DNA of 64,000 bases from Ruegeria discodermiae (GTDB lineage Bacteria > Pseudomonadota > Alphaproteobacteria > Rhodobacterales > Rhodobacteraceae). Positions 18,934 to 26,324 of this stretch are shown here, in pieces (positions within the stretch are counted from its first letter, which is position 1; each line of letters begins with the position of its first letter). The stretch spans positions 1 to 64,000 of the forward strand of contig NZ_JAVAMO010000010.1 of assembly GCF_030758345.1 (NCBI RefSeq), given 5' to 3'. The position numbers were made by a program, and so were the translations under genes. A model generated the notes under the pieces. That model saw only the letters and a list, made by a program, of their open reading frames with translations. It did no database searches and was not told the origin of the DNA.

Positions 18934-19689
18934 CTATGTCTCCAACCGTTTGCAAATTTTGGTCAACGCCGCAAGTAGGGCTGCATGCGCTTTGCCTGCT
19001 TTCAGGGCTTGTGTCATCTGCAGGCTGAGTGTGCCTTCTGTCGCCAGCGCGTCGCGTTCTTCGGCGAGTCGGCCTTCTCGGTCAGCGGGCATCGTTGCCA
19101 GAAATCCAGACAGGAGCTGCGTGGTGTAAAACTCGGCTGCGTCTGCATCGCCGGTTTTCTGGGTCAGCCAGTCTGAACCTGTTGCCATCAGGTCCAGAAT
19201 GCCGGGGATCATTGCACAGACAGCGAAATGTGCGTTCAATGCCGCTTCATCTGCGACTCTGACCACCGGGTTTTCCGGTTCAAACAGGTCAGCCAAAAGC
19301 GCGTCATCGCCAAATGCGGCTAGCGGGCATCCGCCCTGCTGAATGAAGCCCAAAGGAATGGTCCGGACGAAATCCGACGCCGGAGCGCACAGGCTGCAAA
19401 GCTGATCGGTTGAGATCGCTGCCATAACGGAAACGATCTTTTGATCCGGGCGAAAAGTCAGTAGTTCAAGGATATTTGGCGCCATTTGCGGACGCAGGCA
19501 CAGAAACACGATGTCGGTGGTATCAATGACCGTCTGCGGCGATCCCACCGTGACATCCAGATCGGCTTTGAGGTCGGCCGAAATGCGTTTGTTGCGTTCC
19601 GTTACCGCAATGTCATGTCCCTTGGCAGCTAGAAAGCGCACCATTGGAGCTGCAATATGCCCGGTTCCGATGAACCCGATGCGGCTCAT
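18934..19689 (-). CDS. pyrroline-5-carboxylate reductase-like NAD(P)H oxidoreductase
   Basis: A 251-residue protein with an N-terminal Rossmann fold ([21 protein letters not shown], residues about 4-24) and the F420/P5CR-type middle LCLRPQM. The C-terminal helical domain has the pattern SGFLATMP and [14 protein letters not shown], recalling the P5CR dimer domain but without its full SGSGPAY motif. A canonical proC exists at 35716, so this paralog probably acts on another imine or ketone. It is embedded between purE and purK, overlapping purE by four bases, and so must be co-expressed with purine synthesis. Confidence 0.7.
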   Translation of the reverse strand: MSRIGFIGTGHIAAPMVRFLAAKGHDIAVTERNKRISADLKADLDVTVGSPQTVIDTTDIVFLCLRPQMAPNILELLTFRPDQKIVSVMAAISTDQLCSLCAPASDFVRTIPLGFIQQGGCPLAAFGDDALLADLFEPENPVVRVADEAALNAHFAVCAMIPGILDLMATGSDWLTQKTGDADAAEFYTTQLLSGFLATMPADREGRLAEERDALATEGTLSLQMTQALKAGKAHAALLAALTKICKRLET

Positions 19690-20171
19690 CCCTGCGGCTC
19701 TTCCGGGATTGACGCGGAAAGGGCGTTGCGCCAGGCGTCGAGCCGCCCTGCCAGCGTGTCATCTTGCAGCGCGAGGATACCGGCAGCCATCAGCCCGGCA
19801 TTGGCCGCCCCGGCTGATCCGATTGCCATGGTCGCCACCGGAAAGCCCTTGGGCATCTGCACGATGGAATAGAGCGAGTCGACGCCTGCGAGCGCGCGAG
19901 TCTGAACCGGCACGCCGATCACCGGCACGCGGGTCTTTGATGCCATCATGCCCGGCAGATGAGCGGCGCCCCCTGCGCCCGCGACGATCACGTGCAACCC
20001 GCGATCTACGGCGGTTTTGCCATACTCCCAGAGTCGATCCGGCGTGCGATGGGCCGAGACGATGCGCGCCTCGTAAGCCACGTCGAGCGCGTCAAGAATA
20101 TCGGCTGCCTCTTTCATCGTGGGCCAGTCCGACTGGCTGCCCATGATGATCCCCACTTTGATGTCGCCCAT
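19686..20171 (-). CDS. purE: 5-(carboxyamino)imidazole ribonucleotide mutase
   Basis: A 161-residue class I PurE that moves the carboxylate of N5-CAIR to C4 to give CAIR. Visible motifs are [12 protein letters not shown] (residues 11-22), SAHRTPDRL with the catalytic His, and [12 protein letters not shown]. Length is normal. It is the first gene of the three-gene operon with the reductase and purK and works directly after PurK. Confidence 0.98.
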   Translation of the reverse strand: MGDIKVGIIMGSQSDWPTMKEAADILDALDVAYEARIVSAHRTPDRLWEYGKTAVDRGLHVIVAGAGGAAHLPGMMASKTRVPVIGVPVQTRALAGVDSLYSIVQMPKGFPVATMAIGSAGAANAGLMAAGILALQDDTLAGRLDAWRNALSASIPEEPQG

Positions 20172-20308
20172 CCGCTCGAACCCCGGCTTTGGAAAGAGCG
20201 CGCACTATAGCCAAATCGCTGCGGCTGGCAATGCGGATGCGCGCGTCGGGCTTGCGGGGCAGGGCAGGTCGTGATCAAACCGGATGACGAACAGGGAGGA
20301 GGGGGAGA

Positions 20309-20770
20309 ATGCAGATCAGAGAAGCCGGGATCGAGGATGCCGCGGGCATCCATCGCATATTGCAGGAACTGGTTGCAGCGCGGCTGCGCACGCGACCCGC
20401 TACGCTTGATTTCGCGCGTGACAATTACATCACCCATCCCGACAAGTTGTGGTGCGGGGTTGCAGTTGACGAAGGCGGGACACTTCTGGGGTTTCAGGCG
20501 TTGAAACTGGCGGTCGAGGGAAACGAGTTTGACGTCCAGCCCGGCTGGGGCGTTATCGGAACCCATGTCAGTCCCAACGCGGCCCGGCGGGGTGTCGGCG
20601 CAGCCTTGTTCGCCGTCACGCGGGAGGTCGCGCAAAAGCGGGGTCTCAGCAAGATCGATGCCAGTATCGGCGCGGATAACGCGGTGGGGCGGGCCTATTA
20701 CGACGCGATGGGGTTCGTGACCTACCGCACGCCCAAAGGGCTGGACTGCAAATGTTACGAGGTGGTCTGA
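20309..20770 (+). CDS. GNAT-family N-acetyltransferase
   Basis: A 153-residue acetyltransferase. Motif A, HVSPNAARRGVGAALFAVTRE, contains the RRGVGA pyrophosphate-binding loop for acetyl-CoA, and the C-terminal DNAVGRAYYDAMGFVTYR is the usual motif B with the Tyr after a short helix. It probably modifies a small molecule or a protein N-terminus; the substrate is not predictable. GGAGG and GGGAG lie just upstream. Divergent from purE. Confidence 0.85.
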   Translation: MQIREAGIEDAAGIHRILQELVAARLRTRPATLDFARDNYITHPDKLWCGVAVDEGGTLLGFQALKLAVEGNEFDVQPGWGVIGTHVSPNAARRGVGAALFAVTREVAQKRGLSKIDASIGADNAVGRAYYDAMGFVTYRTPKGLDCKCYEVV

Positions 20771-20794
20771 CCGGCCCGCACCCCCGCCCAAGGG

Positions 20795-21019
20795 TCAGGC
20801 AATGATATCCGGCGTCAGCCGATCCTCGATCAGGGCAATCATGTCCTTGAGGCGCAATTTCTGCTTTTTCAGCCGCTTGATCGTCAGCTGATCCGCCGTC
20901 CCCTTGTCCACGAGCGCATGGATCGCCTCGTCCAGGTCACGGTGCTGGCGGCGAAATACCTCCAGTTCGACACGCAGCACATCGTCGGTTTTCATCGAGA
21001 GGTCGGTAGGAGCGTTCAT
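20795..21019 (-). CDS. YdcH family protein (DUF465)
   Basis: A 74-residue helical protein. The pattern FRRQHRDLDEAIHAL, then LTIKRLKKQKLRLKDMI is the DUF465/YdcH signature: two helices forming a short antiparallel coiled coil. Function unknown in the family. It is convergent with the GNAT gene and divergent from hsp20. Confidence 0.85.
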   Translation of the reverse strand: MNAPTDLSMKTDDVLRVELEVFRRQHRDLDEAIHALVDKGTADQLTIKRLKKQKLRLKDMIALIEDRLTPDIIA

Positions 21020-21089
21020 GAGTGACTCGGGTCTTTGTTGGATCTTGCCTGTACCCTAGAATACGCGTTCACGATGATTTCGCCTAGAC

Positions 21090-21118
21090 CTTGTGGTGGG
21101 CAAGGTTTCTCCCCATAT
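21090..21118 (+). promoter_or_regulatory. heat-shock (sigma-32 type) promoter of hsp20
   Basis: CTTG at 21090-21093 and CCCCATAT at 21111-21118 match the two boxes of sigma-32 promoters, with 14 bases between the seven-base -35 box and the -10 box. It lies about 70 bases before the GTG start of the small heat-shock gene, which fits its expected control. Confidence 0.6.
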
Positions 21119-21187
21119 TGTCTTATGCGCGGTTGCCGGAACGGGATCGCGCGCACCGTCGCTTTGACAGAAAAAGGACGATTGGAC

Positions 21188-21601
21188 GTGTCAAAAACAA
21201 CGCTTGCGTCTTACCCGCATCTGCTTGGGTTCGAGCAATTGGAACGCCTGCTGGAACGCTCGGCGAAATCGGGTAACGAAGGCTATCCGCCCTATAATAT
21301 TGAACAAACCTCGGATCATTCCTATCGCATCACCCTGGCCGTGGCCGGGTTTGCGGAAGAGGATCTGGCGATTACCGTCGAGGACCGCCAACTGGTCATA
21401 CGCGGCCGTCAACGCGATGACAGCGAGGGGCGCGTGTTTCTGCATCGCGGCATCGCGGCGCGACAGTTTCAGCGCATGTTTGTGCTGGCTGACGGCGTGG
21501 AGGTCGGTGAGGCCATCATGGAAAACGGGTTGCTGCATGTCGATCTGACCCGCGCGATCCCGGATACCGTGGTGCAGAGGATCAACATAAAGAAAGGGTA
21601 A
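21188..21601 (+). CDS. small heat-shock protein, Hsp20 / alpha-crystallin family
   Basis: A 137-residue holding chaperone that binds unfolding proteins and forms large oligomers. The alpha-crystallin domain runs from about residue 32: YNIEQTSDHSYRITLAVAGF, then EEDLAITVEDRQLVIRGR, and late in the domain MENGLLHVDLTRAIP. The N-terminal arm has YPHLLGFEQLERLLE, typical of the IbpA class. The start is a GTG at 21188 with AAAGGA nine bases upstream; upstream codons are in frame but unlike the family. It has a sigma-32-like promoter and is followed three bases later by a DUF1150 gene. Confidence 0.93.
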   Translation: MSKTTLASYPHLLGFEQLERLLERSAKSGNEGYPPYNIEQTSDHSYRITLAVAGFAEEDLAITVEDRQLVIRGRQRDDSEGRVFLHRGIAARQFQRMFVLADGVEVGEAIMENGLLHVDLTRAIPDTVVQRINIKKG

Positions 21602-21604
21602 GCG

Positions 21605-21829
21605 ATGAATACACCGTTTGAGATGAAGAATGACGCGGACCGGATCGTTTATGTGAAAGCGGTCGATGTGGCTGATTTGCCGGATAAGCTGCGCTCGCAA
21701 GCCGGTGATCTGGAGCAGATCTATGCGGTTCACGACGCCTCGGGCCAGCAACTGGCACTGGTGGCGGACCGCAAGCTGGCCTTCGTGCTGGCACGTGAAA
21801 ACGACTATATGCCAGTGACCGTTCACTGA
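21605..21829 (+). CDS. DUF1150 family protein
   Basis: A 74-residue soluble protein: IVYVKAVDVADLPDKLRSQA, then YAVHDASGQQLALVADRKLA, and a C-terminal ENDYMPVTVH match DUF1150, a family restricted to alphaproteobacteria and commonly encoded next to Hsp20. It starts three bases after hsp20 and surely shares its heat-shock transcript. Function unknown; a helper of the small chaperone is a reasonable inference. Confidence 0.85.
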   Translation: MNTPFEMKNDADRIVYVKAVDVADLPDKLRSQAGDLEQIYAVHDASGQQLALVADRKLAFVLARENDYMPVTVH

Positions 21830-21929
21830 CGCTTTTGCCGCGCGGGCCGGGCAACTTCCCGCGTGACAAGCCGGACAGAACCGGAGATAGATGTCACCCT
21901 GACGGCCCGCCAAAGTCAGGGGATACGAG

Positions 21930-22817
21930 ATGAGCAGGTTCGATTTCGATTGGGTTGATGCGTTTACCGACCGCGCCTTTGGCGGCAATGGGTGCGCCGT
22001 GGTGCATCAGGGCGCAGGGCTGTCTGATGAGACCTGCATGCGCTTCGTGCGCGAGACATCGCTGATGGAATGCACCTTTACCGGCCCCTCTGACACAGCC
22101 GATATCCGGGTTCGCTATTTTCTGGCCAGCCGCGAGATTCCCTTTGCCGGTCACCCGACCATCGCGACCGTGGCGGCGCTGCGCGCGCGCGGCCTGATCA
22201 CGGGCGACAAGCTGATTCTTGAGACCGGTGCAGGGATTGTGCCGGTGCATATTGACGGCGACCAGATCGAGATGACGCAGGTTGCGCCCGAAATCGGGGT
22301 CGAGGTTCCGACAGATATCGTGGTAAACGCAATTGGGCTGAACGTCAGCGACATTGTTGGCCAGCCACAGATGGTTTCGACCGGTCTGCCCTTCTGCGTC
22401 ACCCTCCTGCGGGATCGCGCGGCGCTGGAGCGGGCAGTGCTGAATATCGATGCGTTTCGCAGCATGACGGATTTTCTGGGCTATGACGGCACCGACATGA
22501 TGGAGCCATTCATGGTCACGCTGGGCGGCGCGACTGATAAGGGTGATACCTATTCCCGGCTTCTTCTGGCCCCGCCCAGCCCGGCCGAGGACCCGTTCAC
22601 CGGATCGGCCACCGGCGCGATGGCGGCGTATCTCTGGCATCACGGGCTGATGGACAAGGACAGTTTCATCGCCGAGCAGGGCCACGGCATGGGGCGACCC
22701 GGCCAGGCGCGGGTGACGCGGGTTGGGCCGCGTGAGGCCATGACCGGGATTCGCGTCTCGGGCCAGGGCTTTGTGCTGATGGAGGGGCAGGTCAACATGC
22801 CCGAGGACGCGGCATGA
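21930..22817 (+). CDS. PhzF-family isomerase-like protein
   Basis: A 295-residue protein of the diaminopimelate-epimerase fold. The N-terminus DFDWVDAFTDRAFGGNGCAVV and the motif ETSLMECTFTG, whose first Glu corresponds to the catalytic acid of PhzF, define the family, as do REIPFAGHPTIAT and the late DPFTGSATGAMAAY. True PhzF isomerises dihydro-hydroxyanthranilate in phenazine synthesis, but no phenazine genes are present and most family members are of unknown role. It overlaps the GT10 gene by four bases. Confidence 0.85.
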   Translation: MSRFDFDWVDAFTDRAFGGNGCAVVHQGAGLSDETCMRFVRETSLMECTFTGPSDTADIRVRYFLASREIPFAGHPTIATVAALRARGLITGDKLILETGAGIVPVHIDGDQIEMTQVAPEIGVEVPTDIVVNAIGLNVSDIVGQPQMVSTGLPFCVTLLRDRAALERAVLNIDAFRSMTDFLGYDGTDMMEPFMVTLGGATDKGDTYSRLLLAPPSPAEDPFTGSATGAMAAYLWHHGLMDKDSFIAEQGHGMGRPGQARVTRVGPREAMTGIRVSGQGFVLMEGQVNMPEDAA

Positions 22818-23689
22818 GCGACGCACCGGGCATCGCGATCCTGCCTTATGGCACCTCGTTGGGGCCGAATCTGGCACAGATGCCGCTGTCGGACCTGACC
22901 TGGCCGCTGGGCTGCCCGGACCGCCTGTTGGGCAAGCGTGTGGGTGATCTGGAGTGCACCGATCACCTGATCATGTATCCCAAAACCTCGCATCATTATG
23001 TGCTGCGCCGAGGCACCAGGGCGCGGATATCGCTGATGATGGGCGAGCCCTCGGTGATCCATGCCAAGCATATCAAACTGCTGAAATGGACGTGGCGGCG
23101 GTTTTATCGGGTGCTGAGTTTTCACGAGGCGTTAGTGGGTGCGATCCCAAATTGCGTCTTTTTCCCCTATGGCACAACCTGGGTGACCGAATGGCGCGAT
23201 CTGAAGATCGAAAAGACGAAACCCTGCTCGCTGATCGCCTCGGCCAAGCGCGACACGGCGGGGCATCAGCTACGACATGAGATGGTCGATTGGGTGCGCG
23301 AGACGGGGCAGGATGTGGATGTTCTGGGGCGTGGCTATATGCCGTTTGACAAGAAATCCGACGGATTGGCGCCTTACCGCTATTCCATCGTGATCGAGAA
23401 TGTGCGCGAAAAGAACTATTTCTCGGAGAAGCTGCTGGATGCGGTATTTTGTGAGACCGTGCCGATCTATTGGGGCTGCCCGAATATTGGCGACTTCATC
23501 GATCCTGAGGGGATAATCATCTGCGAAACGCGCGACGAGGTGCGTGCGGCGGTGCAGACTATGTCCGAGGAAGATTATCAGCGTCGCTTATCTGCGATCC
23601 GGTCGCTCAAGGACCCGTTGCAGACTTATGCAGATATCGATCTGCGGGCGGCGAAAGTGATCGAAAAGGAAATCGCGGCCTCCGGTTGA
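22814..23689 (+). CDS. GT10-like (fucosyltransferase-type) glycosyltransferase
   Basis: A 291-residue cytosolic protein. The C-terminal part YRYSIVIENVREKNYFSEKL, followed by LDAVFCETVPIYWGCPNIGDF, matches the donor-binding motif of glycosyltransferase family 10 (alpha-1,3-fucosyltransferases), which use GDP-fucose. The N-terminal half is poorly conserved, as usual. No other glycan genes are adjacent; it is coupled by a four-base overlap to the PhzF-like gene. Acceptor and donor are unknown. Confidence 0.75.
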   Translation: MSDAPGIAILPYGTSLGPNLAQMPLSDLTWPLGCPDRLLGKRVGDLECTDHLIMYPKTSHHYVLRRGTRARISLMMGEPSVIHAKHIKLLKWTWRRFYRVLSFHEALVGAIPNCVFFPYGTTWVTEWRDLKIEKTKPCSLIASAKRDTAGHQLRHEMVDWVRETGQDVDVLGRGYMPFDKKSDGLAPYRYSIVIENVREKNYFSEKLLDAVFCETVPIYWGCPNIGDFIDPEGIIICETRDEVRAAVQTMSEEDYQRRLSAIRSLKDPLQTYADIDLRAAKVIEKEIAASG

Positions 23690-23733
23690 CTGGCCGGTCC
23701 CACCACGCGGCGGGACCGGATGACAGGCGGTGT

Positions 23734-24225
23734 TTATTCCGGGATTAGAACCGTGTCGATCACGTGGATCACGCCGTTTGAGGCCTCGACATCAGCGGTG
23801 ACGACCTTGGCGTTATTGACCTTGACCCCATTGCGGGCGTTGACGGCCAGGCGGTCGCCCTGAACCGTCAGGACCTTGGCGCGCTTGCCGGCAATGTCGC
23901 CCGACATCACTTTGGCGGGCACCACGTGATAGGCCAGAACCGCCACAAGCTGATCCTTGTTTTCGGGCTTCAGCAGGTTTTCCACGGTGCCTTCGGGAAG
24001 CGCTGCAAAGGCTTCGTCGGTCGGGGCAAAGACGGTGAAAGGCCCGTCGCTTTTCAGCGTGCCCACCAGATCGGCTGCCTGAACGGCGGCGACCAGTGTG
24101 CCGAAGGAACCCGCCTCGACAGCGGTATCGACGATGTCTTTCTGGCCTGCCGCAAAGGCTGCGGTCATGCTGGTTGCTGCGATTGCGGCGGCACTAAGGG
24201 TGGCGATGAAGTGGCGTCTGAACAT
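23734..24225 (-). CDS. secreted fasciclin-domain protein
   Basis: A 163-residue protein with a signal peptide ([18 protein letters not shown], cleaved near AFAA). The rest is one FAS1 domain: [20 protein letters not shown], the H1-type motif [15 protein letters not shown], then [14 protein letters not shown] and [15 protein letters not shown] at the end. FAS1 domains mediate adhesion or ligand binding at the cell surface. It stands alone with about 190 bases of AT-rich sequence before it. Confidence 0.92.
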   Translation of the reverse strand: MFRRHFIATLSAAAIAATSMTAAFAAGQKDIVDTAVEAGSFGTLVAAVQAADLVGTLKSDGPFTVFAPTDEAFAALPEGTVENLLKPENKDQLVAVLAYHVVPAKVMSGDIAGKRAKVLTVQGDRLAVNARNGVKVNNAKVVTADVEASNGVIHVIDTVLIPE

Positions 24226-24362
24226 TGGTCTCTCCCTGTGTGAATATGGGTCTGTTACGTCCCCGCCCGAAGAAGTGGATCACATTGAGGTCAAAGAAAA
24301 TTGAGGCCGCATTTTTGAAAAGAAAATGTTTCTATAAAAAACAATCCATTAATAGGCATCCA

Positions 24363-24392
24363 GAAAATGAAAATGCCCGCCAATTGGCGGGC
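24363..24392 (-). terminator. terminator of the sat/cysC gene
   Basis: GCCCGCCAA and TTGGCGGGC form a perfect 18-base palindrome (24375-24392). On the minus strand it is followed by ATTTTCATTTTC, 25 bases after the stop codon at 24417. The AT-rich stretch 24290-24370 between it and the fasciclin gene shows no gene. Confidence 0.85.
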
Positions 24393-24416
24393 CTTCCGTT
24401 TCAGCTGGTTTAGTGA

Positions 24417-26132
24417 TCAGCCTGCGATCAGGCCCATGCTTTCCAGTTTCAGCAGCACCTGATGGGCGCAATTGTCGACATCGACATTCTCGGTTTCCAC
24501 GCTCAGCTCAGGGTCTGCGGGAACGTCATAGGGGTCCGAGATGCCGGTGAACTCCTTGATCTTGCCTTCACGCGCCAGCTTATAGAGCCCCTTTCGGTCG
24601 CGGCGTTCGCATTCCTCGATCGAGGTGGCAACATGCACTTCGACAAAGGCACCGAAGGCTTCGATATCCTCGCGCACGGCCCGGCGAGTGGTGGCATAAG
24701 GCGCAATCGGCGCGCAGATGGCGATACCGCCATTCTTAGTGATCTCGCTGGCCACATAACCGATGCGGCGGATGTTCAGGTCGCGGTGCTCTTTCGAGAA
24801 GCCAAGCTCGGAGCTGAGGTTTTTCCGCACGATGTCACCGTCCAACAGCGTGACCGGGCGGTCACCCATCTCCATCAGCTTGACCATCAAAGCGTTGGCG
24901 ATGGTGGATTTGCCCGAACCGGAGAAGCCAGTGAAGAAAACGGTGAAACCCTGTTTCGAACGTGGCGGGTAGCGGCCGCGCAGCTGGTCCACCACCTCGG
25001 GAAAGGAGAACCATTCCGGGATCTCCAGCCCTTCCCGCAGACGGCGGCGCAGTTCGGTGCCGCTGATATTCAGGATCGTGACGTTGTCCTTATCGGCGAT
25101 CTCGTCATTGGGCTCGTATTGCGCACGCTCCTGCACATAGACCATGTGTTTGAAATCGACCATTTCGATGCCGATCTCGTCTTGGTGTTCGCGGAACAGG
25201 TCCTGCGCATCATAGGGGCCATAGAAATCCTCACCGGCAGAGTTCTTGCCAGGGCCCGCGTGGTCGCGACCAACGATGAAATGGGTGCAGCCGTGGTTTT
25301 TCCGGATGATCCCATGCCAGACCGCCTCGCGCGGACCGGCCATGCGCATCGCAAGGTTCAGCAGCGACATGGAGGTGGTGGCGGCCGGGTATTTGTCCAA
25401 CACCGCCTCATAGCAGCGCACACGGGTGAAGTGGTCAACATCGCCCGGTTTGGTCATGCCCACGACCGGGTGGATCAGCAGGTTGGCCTGCGCCTCTTTG
25501 GCGGCGCGGAAAGTCAGTTCCTGATGCGCGCGGTGCAGCGGGTTGCGGGTCTGGAAGGCCACGACCCGACGCCAGCCCACTTTGCGGAAATAGGCGCGCA
25601 GCTCGTTCGGGGTGTCGCGGCGGGCACGGAAATCATAATGCACCGGCTGCTGGATCCCCGTGACGGGCCCGCCCAGATAGACCTTGCCAGCCACGTTATG
25701 CAGATAGTTCACCGCCGGATGGGCCTGATCGTCGGCGCCAAATACTTTCTCGGCCTCGTTGGATTTGTCCGGCGTCCAGCGGTCGGTCACCGTCATGGTC
25801 GCCAGAATCACACCTTCCTGATCGCGCAGGGCGATGTCCTGACCCAGTTCAATGCTATCGGCGAACTCTCCGGACACATCCAGTGTGACCGGCATAGGCC
25901 AGAGCGAGCCGTCCGCCAGACGCATGTTTTCGACCACGCCGTTATAGTCGGTCTCGCCCAGAAATCCCTTGAGCGGGTTAAACCCACCGTTCATCAGCAA
26001 TTCCAGATCGCAGATCTGGCGCGGGGTCAGATCGTGGCTGGTCAGATCCGCAGCCTCGACTTTGAGTTTTTGGGCAGAATCGTAGGAAACATACAGCTCC
26101 GGGATCGGAGCGAGATTGGCAAGCATGGTCAT
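24417..26132 (-). CDS. sat: bifunctional sulfate adenylyltransferase / adenylylsulfate kinase
   Basis: A 571-residue fusion that activates sulfate to APS and phosphorylates it to PAPS. The ATP sulfurylase domain (about residues 1-385) has QTRNPLHRAHQEL with the QxRNPxHxxH motif and VGRDHAGPG. The APS kinase domain (about 395-571) has the P-loop FFTGFSGSGKSTIANAL, DGDIVRKNLSSELGFSKEHR and the lid region FTGISDPYDVP. Order and length match the fused enzymes common in roseobacters. Two ATGs (26132, 26126) are possible; neither has a strong ribosome binding site. A palindrome upstream may be an operator. Product feeds cysteine synthesis or sulfated compounds. Confidence 0.97.
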   Translation of the reverse strand: MTMLANLAPIPELYVSYDSAQKLKVEAADLTSHDLTPRQICDLELLMNGGFNPLKGFLGETDYNGVVENMRLADGSLWPMPVTLDVSGEFADSIELGQDIALRDQEGVILATMTVTDRWTPDKSNEAEKVFGADDQAHPAVNYLHNVAGKVYLGGPVTGIQQPVHYDFRARRDTPNELRAYFRKVGWRRVVAFQTRNPLHRAHQELTFRAAKEAQANLLIHPVVGMTKPGDVDHFTRVRCYEAVLDKYPAATTSMSLLNLAMRMAGPREAVWHGIIRKNHGCTHFIVGRDHAGPGKNSAGEDFYGPYDAQDLFREHQDEIGIEMVDFKHMVYVQERAQYEPNDEIADKDNVTILNISGTELRRRLREGLEIPEWFSFPEVVDQLRGRYPPRSKQGFTVFFTGFSGSGKSTIANALMVKLMEMGDRPVTLLDGDIVRKNLSSELGFSKEHRDLNIRRIGYVASEITKNGGIAICAPIAPYATTRRAVREDIEAFGAFVEVHVATSIEECERRDRKGLYKLAREGKIKEFTGISDPYDVPADPELSVETENVDVDNCAHQVLLKLESMGLIAG

Positions 26133-26277
26133 TCGAATACTCTCTGATCAATCCGTAATTTCGGGTTTGATGGACACTGCCGCGCACTTGCCCGGTCTTG
26201 TTTCGGAAGTCCAGAGATTGAGAACAATTGAAGGAGGAGATGTGCGGAAAAACCGCAATTTGGAACAGATTCCTGCT

Positions 26278-26302
26278 CATATGGCGGGTTGTATACCATA
26301 TG
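26278..26302. promoter_or_regulatory. possible operator dyad upstream of sat/cysC
   Basis: CATATGG - 11 bases - CCATATG is a perfect 7+7 inverted repeat about 150 bases before the sat/cysC start. Within it lies TTGTATACCA, itself a near palindrome around GTATAC. The spacing suits a LysR-type or GntR-type dimer; the regulator is not known. Confidence 0.35.
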
Positions 26303-26324
26303 TTCCCAATCGCGCCCGCAAGGG

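Noticed and set aside
21930-22817. Part of a phenazine biosynthesis cluster
   Set aside because: Only the PhzF-like protein is present; no phzA-E or phzG genes are nearby, and the family is broad.
24462-26147. A 561-codon open frame on the plus strand
   Set aside because: It is the antisense frame of the fused sat/cysC gene, kept open by GC-rich codon use.
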